Source: Gavia stellata (taxonomy: Eukaryota; Chordata; Aves; Gaviiformes; Gaviidae). Taken from it: 64,000 nucleotides of DNA. The notes below the pieces were generated by a model. The model saw only the letters and a program-made list of their open reading frames with translations, was not told the origin of the DNA and did not search any database. Position 1 is the stretch's first letter. Each line of letters opens with the position of its first letter. Shown piece by piece: positions 1 to 27,600 of this stretch. A program made the position numbers and the translations under genes. Where the stretch lies: the NCBI RefSeq assembly GCF_030936135.1, contig NC_082598.1, forward strand, positions 50,622,347-50,686,346, written 5' to 3'.

Positions 1-1275
1 GAAAGGCTAAAACAACTTGTGATATAAACCGTAAGCTGACTTCTTTTTCCCTGCATTGGAGCTTGCTCTGCTAGAGCAAGTGTTGCTTTGGTGGTATTGC
101 TACAGCGGAGTCCTTATGGCTGAGATATGGTAAAATGCCTGCATGGAATTCAGGTGTTGCTTTAGTGAAAGATATTCTCAGCTGGCTTCTAGGCAGATAC
201 TTAGTTGGGGTGGCAGCACCATAGTTCTTTATTTGTGTTAGCTTCTGTTCTGCAAAGGGACATGGTGGGAAATAGTAACTTGCAGAAAACAAGCCTTTCA
301 AATTGTATACGTGCAGGTCTGATGATTTGGTTGTTTCTCTACCCCCCTTGATTTTGGTCTGTGAAGGAACGCTTTGTGAGTAGAGTGGCTCATCTCTAGG
401 TCCTTTTGCATGCAAGGAGGCCAAGAGCCAAGTTGCCTCAGCATGCTTGTGCACCACACATATGAAACACTTGAACAAAGCTACTGTTGTGTAACTGCTT
501 TCTTTTAAATTCTAGCTCCCCCTGCCAGATACGCAAATGCACTTTGATAAAAGTATTGTTTTAAAACTTTTACCCTTTATTTTAAATGCAAGGCTTTTGA
601 TTTAAGTGAACTGAATGTTCTAAATCCCATTGCAGTAGGATTCTGAGGGGTGAGTGGCTCTTGGAGCAAAATGAAGGTCCTGAGAATTATTCTATTGCTG
701 AAAGATACCTGTCCTTTCATGCCCATGGTTTCACTGTAACACGTGAAAGGATTTCTGAGGAACTAAAACAAAGCTATTAAATTTAATGTTTAATGCATGG
801 GAGCAAGCCTTTACAAAAACTCACACCTTTTTTTGATATGTCAGTTATCTCATTGTGTGTGTTGGAGCAGGTTTACCTTTTTGCATCATAAAACTAGCAG
901 TTTTAGCTAAAGTTACATAAGCAATAAATAGCTAAATAGGCATACGTAAGGCGTATTCTATTTGTTAATATATTCACTGCCTTGGCAGATTTCGAGTTTG
1001 TTAGTTATTTTATAGGAAGACGTATTTGGGTACTTTATTCTTCTCTTACCAATGGTTTTGACCCTTCAGTTTCCTTTGTTTTTTTATTAATGAGGTGTTT
1101 AGAAATTATTGAAAGTTTTTGAGTGCTTTTGTGATCTAGTCATCTGAAGAGGGATTGTTTCCATACCTGGAGCTGAGGACATGTGGCAGCATTGGGTATT
1201 AAGCTCTAGGGCCACTCTTGAACAACCAAAGTGGATGTTTCTTCCATTACAGGTAAATGTCTTCTTGTTTTCTAG
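1..1275 (+). other. POLR2B: POLR2B intron (3' part), no exon seen
   Basis: This AT-rich stretch lies upstream of the first recognisable POLR2B exon and ends in the acceptor ttttctag at 1268-1275. I searched it for the preceding coding segment (residues about 60-81 of vertebrate RPB2) and found none, so the first roughly 81 codons lie left of the window. A minus-strand open frame at 71-478 has no family resemblance and is treated as chance. Confidence 0.8.
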
Positions 1276-15314
<14,039 letters not shown>

Positions 15315-15462
15315 CCTTTAAAAGGGGTTTGTTGTTTTTTTTTTTTAATGATGAGACTGAAGTGCTCAGGTTTTGTTTCATTTTGTGTAGGTTACATTTC
15401 AAACACAGTTTTACTCATCTGCTATGTGCTGTTCAAAAGTATGTTTATTTCTTGTAAATAGA

Positions 15463-15468
15463 ATTAAA
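15463..15468 (+). terminator. POLR2B: Candidate POLR2B polyadenylation signal (ATTAAA)
   Basis: ATTAAA lies about 150 nt after the POLR2B stop codon (15312-15314). It is the only good hexamer variant on this strand before IGFBP7 coding sequence begins. It implies a 3' UTR of roughly 160-180 nt; longer isoforms would run into IGFBP7. Confidence 0.55.
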
Positions 15469-15493
15469 ATTTGTAATCAAACTTGTGAATTTC

Positions 15494-15499
15494 TTTATT
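15494..15499 (-). terminator. IGFBP7: Candidate IGFBP7 polyadenylation signal (AATAAA on - strand)
   Basis: The plus strand reads tttatt here, i.e. AATAAA on the minus strand, about 150 nt past the IGFBP7 stop codon. A second copy is at 15444-15449. With the POLR2B signal at 15463, the two genes would end within tens of bases of each other and may overlap. Confidence 0.55.
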
Positions 15500-15646
15500 T
15501 GGGTATCTGTGAAAGAAGTGTGCAAGCAAATTGGTGATCAAAGAATAAGGGAGTTAAGAGGGAATGATTAGTGAGCTAGAAAAAGCCAGAGGTTGCAGCT
15601 TTCCAAAATACTAATTTAAAACTGTGCGTACATGAAAGTCATCACA

Positions 15647-18600
15647 TCACAGCTCTGCACCATCATCTGTGGAAAAACAAAAACATGTTATGCTCTGTAC
15701 TGTTCCAAGGGGTAGTATCACAACTTGGGCAGTAACACAGTGTGTGAGTTAGCTGATGGCTTAGCTAAGGGTGAGACCTGACAACTCAGTCCTGACCCCC
15801 TCCTTCCTTCTTTCCTTCCTTCCTTCCTTCCTTCCTTCCTTCCCTACTGCAGGACTACAGCAGCAGGGGGATGGTTAATAGCTGGCATTTTTCTGTGCTG
15901 AGATCACCTGGACATGGGACACAGACTCCCTAACCACGTAGTGTGTAGTTATGACATCTGACAGTTTGTTATCAATTTCCTTTAAGTAATTGTGGACTGC
16001 CAGCTTATTGCTTAGCTACAGTATGCTTACTTGAGAACTTTCCTACAGCTGAAAAGAAACAGCTGTGACGTGGGGGGGGTGTGTGTGTGTGTAAGAACCA
16101 TGAGATGATATACGTGGTACTACAACCTTGCAGTAGAGTTACTGTGAGAGGGGGAGTGAACATCTTCTATTCTGGGGTATAAGTGTGCTGCTCATGGCAC
16201 AACTCGGTAAAACTCAGTTTCGTTCACATCCATAAATAAGATACTCGAAAAGGGACTAAAGACTAGATAAAAACCTTTAGCAAAGTTCTATGTGTAAGTG
16301 ATACTGGGATTTGGTTTATGCTTTTATTTTAATGCCAGGTGGTGTTAATATTCTCCTGAAGGAAGTCTTTCAGCTATTCAGGGATATAAGGATACAGAAA
16401 GTCAAGGTTCGGATAAAGCTACTGGGATTAAAACTAAGGATGATGTCCAAAAGTGGATTTGGGGGCAGAGTGTTCTCTAGCTGGATGCTTTGTTCCCAGT
16501 GCCTCTGCCTCTAGCATCATTACAATTACGGTTCCAGTTCTCCAGATTTATTCTGAAGTACGTGTGGCCTTGGTACTAAGCCGCCCTCTTTGCAGCTGGA
16601 ATGAGAGGGTGGTTGGTTTGCCATCAGCTTTGCACACAGCCTGGCAAGGAGGACCTGGGTTTGAAAACTGGCTAAGGGCTGGAGGGTAGAGGCTTCAGGT
16701 CTCGCCTAAAGGCCTGCTGTGGCATATCTGTCCCCTCCCGGGTTTGATGCTCCAGCATGCAGGGACTAGGATGTTTGCAGGATGGGGAGGAATAAGGAGG
16801 TGTAGGGACTTGGCAGGAATTTAAGTGCTTGAAGTTCCCCCTCTGTCTTGGGGCTGGTTGTGCCAATACTGCTCCCAGAAGAGATGGGCAGGTTTGGAAG
16901 GGTCCCGAGAACAGTGAAAGGAGGATACAAATTTAGAGCTGGAAAACCACTGACAGTTGCTTTGTAAAAAATGCAAAAGGTGTTTTTAATTTGGTATCTT
17001 AATCTCCAGTATTTTACAGCAGTTGGGGGGTTATTTAACAATCCCTTGAGAACTCTTATCAGCTGAGAATTGCTGGGACTGTTTTGCCAAACCCAGTAAA
17101 AGCTGCATGTTAAACTGGTATTTCTAGTGTGCATTTTTTTTTTTTTCAGAATGCGTTAAACAGAGGTGGTCCTTCTGTATCAAGTAACAGAGTAAACTCT
17201 TAGGGCAAAGAGCTGCTAAGTGTTCAACCACACTACCTACCTTTGGTCAGGGCTATTTCATGCAGAGTTTCCACAACATGGATTTTTGCAGAAGCTGTTG
17301 CCTCTCCTTTGGCATTTGATGCATGACACTCGTATTCTCCAGCATCCTCTTTGCTCAGGGGAGATATCTAGGAGAAGAAACACACCCCCCATCCCCCAGT
17401 AAGTATCCTGTGTATAGGTGGAGGTGATTATGTTTTAAGGTATCTTTATATAACTTTTTAGTTGCTTGATACATAGTAAGATGAACAGGAGTCACCATCA
17501 CTGGACGTGTTCAAGGAACGTGTGGATGCGGCATTGCGGGACATGGTTTAGTGAACGTTGTGGTGTTGGATTGATGGTTGGACTTGATGATCTTACAGGT
17601 CTTTTGCAATCTTGGTGATTCTGTTAGTGCATGAAGTAGCTGACTGCATGATTTCTTCTGTCTGCTCTAAACAGTCTGGTTCAGATTGCGGTGGCTCTCT
17701 TCAGTAAGGTTTGGGACAAGCACCCGCTCCTGTGGATCAGCCTAGCTCTCTTCTCCTCTGCTAGGCCAGATGACGTGTGCTGTAACGCTCCCTCCTTTTC
17801 TTTTATTGTTTACTTAATTTGGAGATGTGTCAGACCACTGCATTCTTGGTAAGGGAAGGGAGGCAGGAAGAAAAAGCCTTCCTACAACATGCTGCATCCA
17901 GTCAGTTCAGCAAAACCATTGGCTCAAACCTCTTCCTCTCCTTGTTTCCACCTCCGCTTTTGCAAGTGGTGTGGGAACCAACACCCTGAGCTGCGCTCCG
18001 CTGTTGCCAGCTTCTCTGCAGCTGGGAGCCGTCATACTTGCAATTCCTTTACTGGGATGCACCGCAGCTCCCCCGGCCACCCTACTGCTTCCCTCTGATG
18101 TGTGGTGATCGCTGATTAGGCTGCAGGTACTCCTGTAGCTTAAGGAAGTCTGCTGAGTGAGAGCTGATGGCTTCTGTGCTGTGCTGCTCTCGGGCAGGTG
18201 ATATGCTTCACTAAGAGGACAGTTCTGCCAGATCTATGAGGGCTTCTCAACTGTGGGTCTTTCTTAGGGATGCCTTGCCTCTGTACTGATTCCTCCCTAG
18301 ACATGGAGAGGGTCTCCTTCCCACTAATAGCAGCAGGAAAGTAATGACATACAGAAAAGGGATCTTAATTATTTAAGTCTCACCTTCTCCGATCACAGAA
18401 CGCATGCTTCTACTGCATGCTAGACAGAGGTGAAAAACTGCAACAGTTGAGACGGGAGCCAGCAGCCACCCTTACCCTTCATGTCTAATTCACACAGGTT
18501 GTTTTCCTCTAAATGCCCTGTCTGTTGCCATATGTCTTCTGTACTGTTCTTTGTTCATGAGTTGTTTGCAAACTATACTGTACTGTTTGTGCAGCTCTGT

Positions 18601-21600
18601 GCATACAGAAAGTACTTACGAGCACCCAGCCAGTCACTTCGTGTTTCTCAGGGCCCCCTCGGGTCTGGATAGCCAAGTTTTCCCGGTCCCCAGGCAGAAG
18701 CTCCATCCTCTGAACACCATACTGTCCCCGAATTATCTAAACAGAAGGGCAGAAAGGTGTGAGAACTTTGGGGCTTATTTATGCTACAGCTGTTAGGACT
18801 ACCCCTGCACACAGACAACACTAGCTTTACATGAATGTGTTTTGTGCAGGAGCAGTTTTTTCCAGTGCCAGCATTTCGCCTTATTCTCCGGGTACTGCAG
18901 CTCCACTACCCCACTGCCTCAGCATCTGCACTGGGGCTGCGTTCTCCTTGCCTCAGCAGGAATGGATAGAGCAGCACAGCTTTCTGCTGTGCACAGTGCG
19001 GGGCAGTGGGGTGTGCAAACATGCCCTGTGCTGACGGTCTCACAGAACTCGTGTGCGTGTTTCCCAGGGGTGTGTTTAGCCCATCAAACAATGCCTGTGC
19101 TGAACAAGGAGGATTCAGCTGCCTGCAGCTGCTGGTATAGCTATACATCAATCCAGTTCAGCAGGCTGGAGCAGCTGCCTTCTGGCTTGGGACTGGGGAG
19201 ACAGCAGGAGCTGACTGTTGTTCTTGTTTGGAGAGGTTCCCCTGTAACTTTCCTGAGGATCAGGCTTTTTTAGCGTGGCAGTGGCAGAGAACCGAGTGTC
19301 TGAATGTTGCTCCTGGAATGTGCTCTCCTTGCATGACTTATCCTCTTCCCAACAGGCCAGAGACAGCCCTGTAGGTTTATGCTGCAGCAAACCAGGCAGT
19401 TCCTCCTGGTGGGCACAGCGTTGATGAGGGAGCAGCAGTGCAGTCGTTCCTCAGTGCTGCGTATCTGAGCCCAGAGCATAGCGTGGCATAAGCAGCGCTC
19501 AGCCCTTTTTACCACCAGGTCAAGCGGTCTCTCAGCCGCGAGGAAGAGGCACGAAAAGCAGAACAGCACTGACAGTCAGTGTAAACACGGTGTGTGCTTG
19601 TAAACAAGCAGAAAATGCTGCCTGGGTCAACACGCCTACGTTGTATGCTCACCCGACAGTCTGCTCTGGGACCCCTGTGAATAGAGCTTGCTGTCTCAGA
19701 ACAGAGTGATGTCTGGGCCAATCTAGTTTTTTTCTCTGTAGTGTTCTTAATCTAGTATTGTTTCAGCTTAATTTTAAGACCCCTCCCAAGCATCCACAAA
19801 CCTGTGGCATTTGAAGAGGCTACAGGGGCCATGCAGTGGCTCTCAGCCCTATGGCTGGGATTCTCTCTGCTCAAGACTGGCCCCTGCCCTAAGCCAGGTG
19901 TTACCAGTGCGCTGCCAAAATCAGCACGCTGCCAGCTAAAAGAGATCACTGCCCCGTGGGGTTCCTGTGCCTGACGTGGGCCAGCCATGTCCAGCCACCT
20001 CAGTCACTGCCGCCAGCAAGGTGACAGCAGGTCAAGGGACAGTCCTCATGTGCTCCAAATACCAGGCGCTACCAAGAGAAACACAAGTCCTGTTCTGCCT
20101 TGGGATCAACGAGAGTTTAGAAAAAGATTAAGCAAAGCCAGATGTTTGGAGGTGGACAGAACTGCACAGATGAGAGAACTCATCAAAGACGTGTGTTTCT
20201 AAGGAGGGATCTGCTACGGCCTTTATGCTTACCAGGCAGTTTCAGCTGGCTCACATTTGCTATGCTCTAAGAGCTCCTAGCAGGGCTCTTACCTTGTTCC
20301 AGATGAGGACAGGGGTTGGGATGCCCATGACTTCACAGCTCAGGTAGATCTGTGCTCCTGTCACATTCCAGATGTCCTTAGGAGGGGTCACGATGGAGGG
20401 TCCTGCAAAAAGGGGGAAATGCTTTTAAGCAGGTGACTGCAAGCCTGTCTCCTCGCTAGCTTTTTAAGTGGGGCCAGTCACTTCTGATGGGTTTTGAAGA
20501 TAAGGTGAAGGGGGGCCCTGCTTGGCGCAAAACTTGCTGGACTGATCCCACATCGCAGCACTTGCCTCTCCAAAGCTACACATGCATCCGACCTTAAGCT
20601 GTTCAGGCTGATGGGCACTTGCCCCAGATGAAAACTCAAGTGCTGAGCAGTTCAGGTGATCAGCCCATCTACTTGCAAGACTAAGGTCAGAGGTAAGATA
20701 GTGTTTGTATTCTGTTACAGCTCAGGGGCTGAGCAGGACTTGACAAACCGCTGCCTTTGCTCACCATGCAGCCACCAAGTGCATCGTTGACACTTGGCTG
20801 GCCTGGAGGAGAGGACCCCCCCAGGAGACAGGAGAGGTCCTACTCACTCTCCCACATCACAGAGAGTTTGGGCAGCTTTGCAGCATCCTTTTTCCCAGCA
20901 TGATTTTAATCTGCAGCACAGCCTGTGGCAGCTGGCTAGCAGAATTCAGTGTTATGCTGCTCCTGTTTTACCTGTGTGCACCATTCAGCCAAAGGAGGCT
21001 GGCTGGAGGGTGGCAGAGCTCTCCTTGGGGGGGACCCGGGAAGGGACCAGGTGAATGCAGAGCTCCCTTTTCCCCAAAGAGCTCCAATCCATGGTTAAAC
21101 AGGGAGTTGTTCCCAAAGCCAGATGGGAACAGAACTGTTTTGCAGATATGGCTGGAGATGTTTACCCCTCGGGCTGGGAAATGCTGGAGACGTAACCCAT
21201 ATCCCAGGAAGGGAAGAATGGCCTTTTCTGTTCAATTGCTCTTTAGTAGGGCTGTTTTGCAAAATGCAGCTATTAATTCCCCGCAATAGGAAGTGCAGAC
21301 CAAAGGAGCACATAGTGTTTATTTCCACTTATTGATAGTTTGAAGAACACAGCAGATTTTCCCCTTCTGCTCTGAAGATGCAGGCAGTAACAGGAAACTG
21401 AAGCTCCCATTAGGCTCCACCAGGAGAAGGCATTTCCTATGCGAACACGTACTCCACAGCCAGCCTGACTGAAGCCTCTGGGTATCCTGGCTCACAGACC
21501 ATGGCTCGTTTCCAGCACCGTAAAAGAGGGACAGGTTTGAGTCCTGATGCTCCTTCTGGGGTCCTGAACATGCACTGACCTCAGCCCTGTGCGTGCACTC

Positions 21601-24600
21601 TGCCCTGCGGCCCTCTCGCAGGCAGTGGGGAGCAGGTTTCAGGTGCATCCCACAGCACCAGCACCTTCCAGCAAAAAGCTGGAGCCTTCTTCCCTCCTCG
21701 GGATCTGGGGACAGATCCACACTGGTATCACCAGCCAGAGGACATCAGCCATTCCTCTGTCTTAGCACAAGGGATGCCGAAGTGGCTCCCGACTCCTGAG
21801 CAGCTGGTGTGATCCTAGAGAAGTGTTTGCTTTCCTCTTCCAAGACTTCCCTGTCCAGGAGTGACTGTACACAGTCTGCTGGCGGAAGCCGCAAAGAGAC
21901 CAGGGTGTCCAAATTCTCCATTACAGAGGTATCCCAGTCCTGGTGTTAACGGGAGATAGCTGCGTAGAAGCAGGGAAGTTTTATGTGTAGCCCCAGGCGA
22001 TGGTTAAAACCACACCTAAAGATCAGTACGGGCTGGTTTCCTGGCAGACATCACAACCCAGGTGCTTCTCATCTGCACAGAACTGTTTCTGACAGATGAG
22101 AGAAGGATTTAAGCAGGGTTTCATTAAACTGCTTACCTTGTTGTTGGTTGTGCTGCTGCATTGACTGATTCCTGTGCACTGGCCAGGAGAGGGGTGTGTC
22201 GGAGTCACAGCACCCTTTCCTGTATGGAAGGGTGCTGCAGTTACCTTTGCTACAGGTAGCCCAGAGCAGATCTGTACCTCCAGGCAGTGCCTGGCTCTGC
22301 ACTCTCAGCAATGCCTTGCTGGAGGTTGTTCCCCCGAATACAACTGTAATGTAGTAAAGGGGGGTGATCCGAGGGGCTAGCACCCCCACCACGCTCCTGC
22401 CCAAAGCGCTGCCTGGCCCCTGCGCAGCAGCAGGGCTGTTGCCAGCCCAGGGTATTGCCGTCCCCATGACGGGGCCACCTCAGGTCACGTACTCTGCTCC
22501 CCTTCCCCAGCACGGCGGTTTCCTGCGCAGCCCTGCTGTTCTTTTTCTGGTGTCCTTTGAACAATAGGGACAACAGGGCACTTGGCAGCTCCGGTGGGAC
22601 CCGGTTGTCCCCAGGCGGCTTAGCTCACCCCATGCTCTGCAAGGACCTCCAGCAGATGAGCACCCAGCATAGTCGCCTGCTGCTGCCGCCTTCTGCTCCA
22701 GCCATGCAAAACCCTCCACATGCCAGGTGCCCTTCCTAGAGCAGAGCTTGGGGCCTGTCCCCAAGCGGCAGGGCTACGTTTGGCCCTGTGTGGCACCGTC
22801 GTCTTTATCACCAGGCGCTGGGGTTCTCCATGAGACGGGAGAAACACAGCTGCCCCCAAATGACCACCATCTCCCACCGCAGGAAAGGAGAGATCCTGAT
22901 TCTTACGTTAAAAGCCAGGTGGATTTTAAGGCACCGTTATGCTCTCCCAGGATCTGGCTCTATTCTTCCCTGGTTGGGAACTGGCAGCATTCAACACGCC
23001 ACTAAATCCACTGCCTGAGGTGTCTCAGTCTCGGCTGCCACTGAGTTTCACCCTGTATCAAGGGCCTGGACACCCTCTGCCCATGGATGTTTGCTCGCCC
23101 TGCCAGAAGAAGGTCACACCAGGATTCTTCTGCAGCAACTGTAAAGAGAGAGGGAATTTCTACCTACCTCCTGGGCGAGGAGAAATTGTTTATCTTCCCT
23201 GGAAAGGGGAATTGCCTGCACAGCTTCACAGCAAAGCTCTGGCTGGCTCAGCACAGCAGCCGCAGCAGAGTGAGAGCCTGGCCCTTACGAGGCAGCCTTA
23301 TGCTCAAGCTCAGGACGTACATCCTGATCAAGCCAGGAGGAATGTCAGACTCTGCCTTTGGCTGCAAAATGAACTGGAGGCATTCACAGGCCTGCGCCTC
23401 TATCCGGCACAGTCCTGAGGCCGGGAGGGAATACACATCCCAAGAGATGCAACAGTGTCATGGGAAGAGTCAGCGTGGTCTCTCAAGATACTTGACTCAA
23501 ATCCAGACAGCCCGAACTCTACAGCTGGGCTTCTTCCTGCTCTAAAAATAAATGAGAAAGGCCAAGAAGTCAGCAGATTTAAAGTCAAATCACGACAGGC
23601 CACAGCAGTAGCTAGACTCCCACCACAGCGAGCTGGCACCCAGGTGCATGGCAGCCACCCTGCTTACTGCCAGTTCTGGTCCCACTCACGCTCTCTCCCA
23701 CAGTCCCCCGAAGCAGCCAGAGACGGACCGGGAACACGGCAACCTGCCGCAACAGGAGAGGCAGGGGATGCCTGAGCCTAGCAGGGACCTCAAAGGATGT
23801 GAGGACATTCCCTCCTGCAAGTCACCCCTCTTGCTTCAGGCGTCCTTGTGAAGGGAGCGAGGCCACCATGCGCTCAGCAGGACTGGAAACAAGCCCACCT
23901 CGTACCGAGCAGATGACTCGATTCCTGCCAGCAAGGAGCCCCCTGACCCTCACCCTACAGCCTGCATCTTTGCTGCTGTGCTTGCAGCACTGCCCACAAA
24001 GGGGAACATTTCTCCCTCCGCTTCCTTCGGGCTGGGGACTTGTGGGTTGCACCCGCTGATGAAAATGGTCACCAACCATCGATGTGGCTGCGCGGTCTCT
24101 GCCCCCCACCAGGGACTGAGCCAGGGGCACTGTGGACGGACAGGATGCTCCCTGCCCGTACTTCTCCCGACCACGCAGGAGCTCCTTGGCCAAGAGGACA
24201 GTGCAGGCTGCTGATGGAGATCAGCTGCTCTCCGCAGGCACTTTAGGCATTTCTTCCCTGTTCTGCCTGTTTTCGTAAGACAAATAGCTCTCCCTGGCCC
24301 GGGAAGGGGCTTATTTACAGAGCCAGCGAGCCCATTCACCCCGGGAGGGGAGCCTGAAAGCGCAGGGATTGTTTTTTCTGCAAATCCCAGGGAGCTGACA
24401 GCCTGCGTTATGTCAAAAGCAGCAGCCGGAGAGGAGTTCCCATTGCTGTTATGTAGTTGCTTTTCTGCCGCTACAGCATGCGGCACAGCCTGTGACTTCC
24501 TAGGTGAGGCTATCATTTGGCATCTGATCCCGACACCCCCCAGCCCAGGCACCCCTTCTCTGCTCAGCCAGAGCAGGCAGAGGTCTGGCATCTCCCAGCC

Positions 24601-27600
24601 CACCCACCTGCCCCTCACTGGTACCAGGATGGTCTATCACAGCTCAGGTTAGCTGGTCCTCTCTGATCTTCCTTTGGTGTCCACGCAGACACAAATAAAT
24701 CACACCCCAGCAAGCAGAGCAGTAACTTTTTTGCTAAAATCAAGGGGGCTACAGGTACGTCACTAAAGGCAAAAATAAGCTTGACATTAAGCGCTGTGGG
24801 GTATGCCCTGGCACTTGGGTGCGCGTGGGAAGTCCCAACCACGAACATAGGAAGCTGTGTACCGCACACCGAGGCTCACATGGGTGCCAGCCTGGTTCCC
24901 AGCCAGCCCTCCTCAGCGCTGCATCGCCGTGCCACGGCCCCGGGTGAAACACAGACTGGGAACACTCCCCGTGAGACAGCAAATCAAAGCAAAAGCTAGA
25001 CATTGTTCACCCTCACAAGCTCTTGCAAGTCTGAAAATAGACCCACTCCAGCCTCCTAAGTTTCTGGGAAAGTATTTTCCCTTGAAAATTACTTTATATG
25101 GAGAAGGGGAAACCTTCCGTAAGCAGCATCTACTCACTCTAGCTGGCATGGACTCAGCTGCTCCCTCCCAGGTCAGTGCTCTGCGAGAGGCAGCAGCAGA
25201 TGGGAAGGGCAAGCAGCTTCTGGCCTTCCTCATTCCCAAAGCTGCCTGCTGCTTGCTGGCAGATTTACAAGCCTCCTTCTTCACCTCTTCCCGAAGACAT
25301 TTCTCCCCCTCCTTTAACCTGCCCTTGAAGAGGCTAAGGAGTTACGGAAGGAAGCTCCGAGACATCCAGACCAAAGGAGATGCCGGATGCTGAGCCTGTT
25401 TGGATGCTCCCCCTCCGACTTCAGCAGCCCAGTGACCCTGGAAAGGCTGCAAACGCGCACGCAGCTTTGTCCCAAGCCCTGGAGACCTGATAACTGAGTC
25501 AGCGTGAGGCAGGGCCCAGGGCCACCATCTGCCACGGATCTCCTCCTGCTTCCCACCCCGCCGGGCTCAGGGCGGAGCAGAACCATACAGCTGGAAATCC
25601 CACCCCCGCTGTTTTACCAGGGTTCGGGAACGCCGCCTTCAGAGACCTTGTGCGTGACCTTTATGTGGCTACTTATCGTTCCTCCGTGGGGTTTACACGT
25701 GGGCTGGGAGGGAGAACGGGGTGCCACTGCAAAGCACAAAACCCTTTCTCCCTTACCTAGCGTGCAGGACGGGTCCGCGCTGGTCCCGGCGTTGTGCCAA
25801 CCTCTCTCCTGCCTTTTCCCCCCATCCTGCCCTTTTTTCCCGCCTCCCTTTCCTTTTGCCAGTCTCTGAAGCATGCTGTCCCTGGGGTTAAACAGGCAGT
25901 AGCTTTCTGCAAACACGCTCGCTGCTTCCCAGCCATATCTGTATGAGTATTTGGGTTTTTTTGTCCCAGACCTTCCAGACAAGCTCTATCAAGAAACTTC
26001 TCTCCTCCTGGCCATCACCTCCCCTCTTCTCTTCGTGTGACCTTGGCTAAAGCCTGGAAAGAATGTGAAAAGCTTGCAGTGGGAGACACAGAAACAAGGC
26101 ATGGCAGCGTTTATGCATGGAAAAGCAAGCAGGGCTTTCAAAAGTCCGCCCTGATTAGACTTGTTACGTGGTAATCTCCTATTTAGTATGAACCTCAATC
26201 AACCTCAGCCCAACAAAGGATTAAATGCATTTTTTAAAACACAGCATGCCTTTCCAGCAACAGAAAAAACAAACACAGGGAGGAATTTGCTGATCTGTAA
26301 TCATGCCTTCCTAGTGATTTTGGATATGCTATGATGACTGAGAAAGAAGACACAGGTGAAGTATGGGATCCTCTTGGTCAGTGGAGGTGTTTGCATAGTC
26401 CCTGGCATACTGGTGCGCTCCAAGACTCTGAGCTGCCGAGTAATACATTAAACAGCTTCCCTAACAAGATTTTAGCATAGTAACCATAAAAACTCAAGCT
26501 CCAATGAACCAAAACCTTTTCAAATAACTAAATGCCCTTTAAGGAGGAATTTATGGCCTATCCTACAACAGTGGAAAAACCCAAAGTTACAGATGAATTT
26601 TAAAAACACAAGCATAAAGCTCCAGCCCTAGAAACTCTGTCTCAAAATCCCAATGCACCGTGTGCTGGAAAAGCAAGCACCACGCTCAATCACATCACAT
26701 CCCCACACCATGCTCCATCTGAAAGGACCCCGTGGTACAAAACGAAAGGTGTAACCCCACCACGCACCCGCGCAGCTCTGCTCTGCCATGGACCCTCTGG
26801 ACGCAGCACAAAAATGCTGGCAAGATCCACCTGCAAATGCAACGCTTTCCTTTGTGGTGGGAGAAAGCGGGTAGCAGGCCACTGCTGCAAGACCCCCACT
26901 CCCTGCTGATGCAGATACCCAAACCAGCTTCCAGGGAGAGTCAGGGAATCCAGTTCTTTCCAACCACAGATGACTTAGCAAAAACTTGTCTAAATCTCTC
27001 CTTCCCCAGCAAAGAAGAAAGCACTTATAAAATGTGGAATTTCTTTTAAGTCCCTTAAAATCCAGGAAAGAAAGAATGGGAGGAAAGAACTAAAGCAACC
27101 TAAGCCAGCTGCTAATTAAAAAGTACAAATCCAGAAGAATTTCTTGCAAAATGTGATCTGATTGATAGGAACTATGCTTGCTGGTGTCTAAAAGATTTGG
27201 GAGCCTTTGAACTTAAGGCAGCTGTATCAGGAGAAGATGAGCCAACGTCGTGATAACAGCACTCTGCCGTCTCCCAGAAAGTCTTCTCCCAAACACCCTG
27301 TTTCTGCTCTACTCTGGCAGTGGATCAAAAAAACCAAACAAACCACCCTCAAAATGAAAATATTTCCGGCAAAGCCTCAACAGCTGAATTTGGATACAAT
27401 GAGCCAACAGATGTGATTTATGTTTCTTGTTTTAAAACTGACCTGTGGGAACTCGGCAGCGCAGATGTAGCTTTATGGGACACCGAGGCACCAGCAAAGT
27501 AAAACCACTGCTGGGGAAAAGTGGCAGGAATCTGGGGGGGTATACTTGCCCCTGGGGCCATCAGTCTCCACGAAGTCCTGGCAGCCATGATCCTATGTCC

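Noticed and set aside
23950-24618. 222-codon minus-strand open frame in IGFBP7 intron 1
   Set aside because: No recognisable domain or splice-consistent partner exons, and overlapping open frames occur on both strands as expected in GC-rich intronic DNA.
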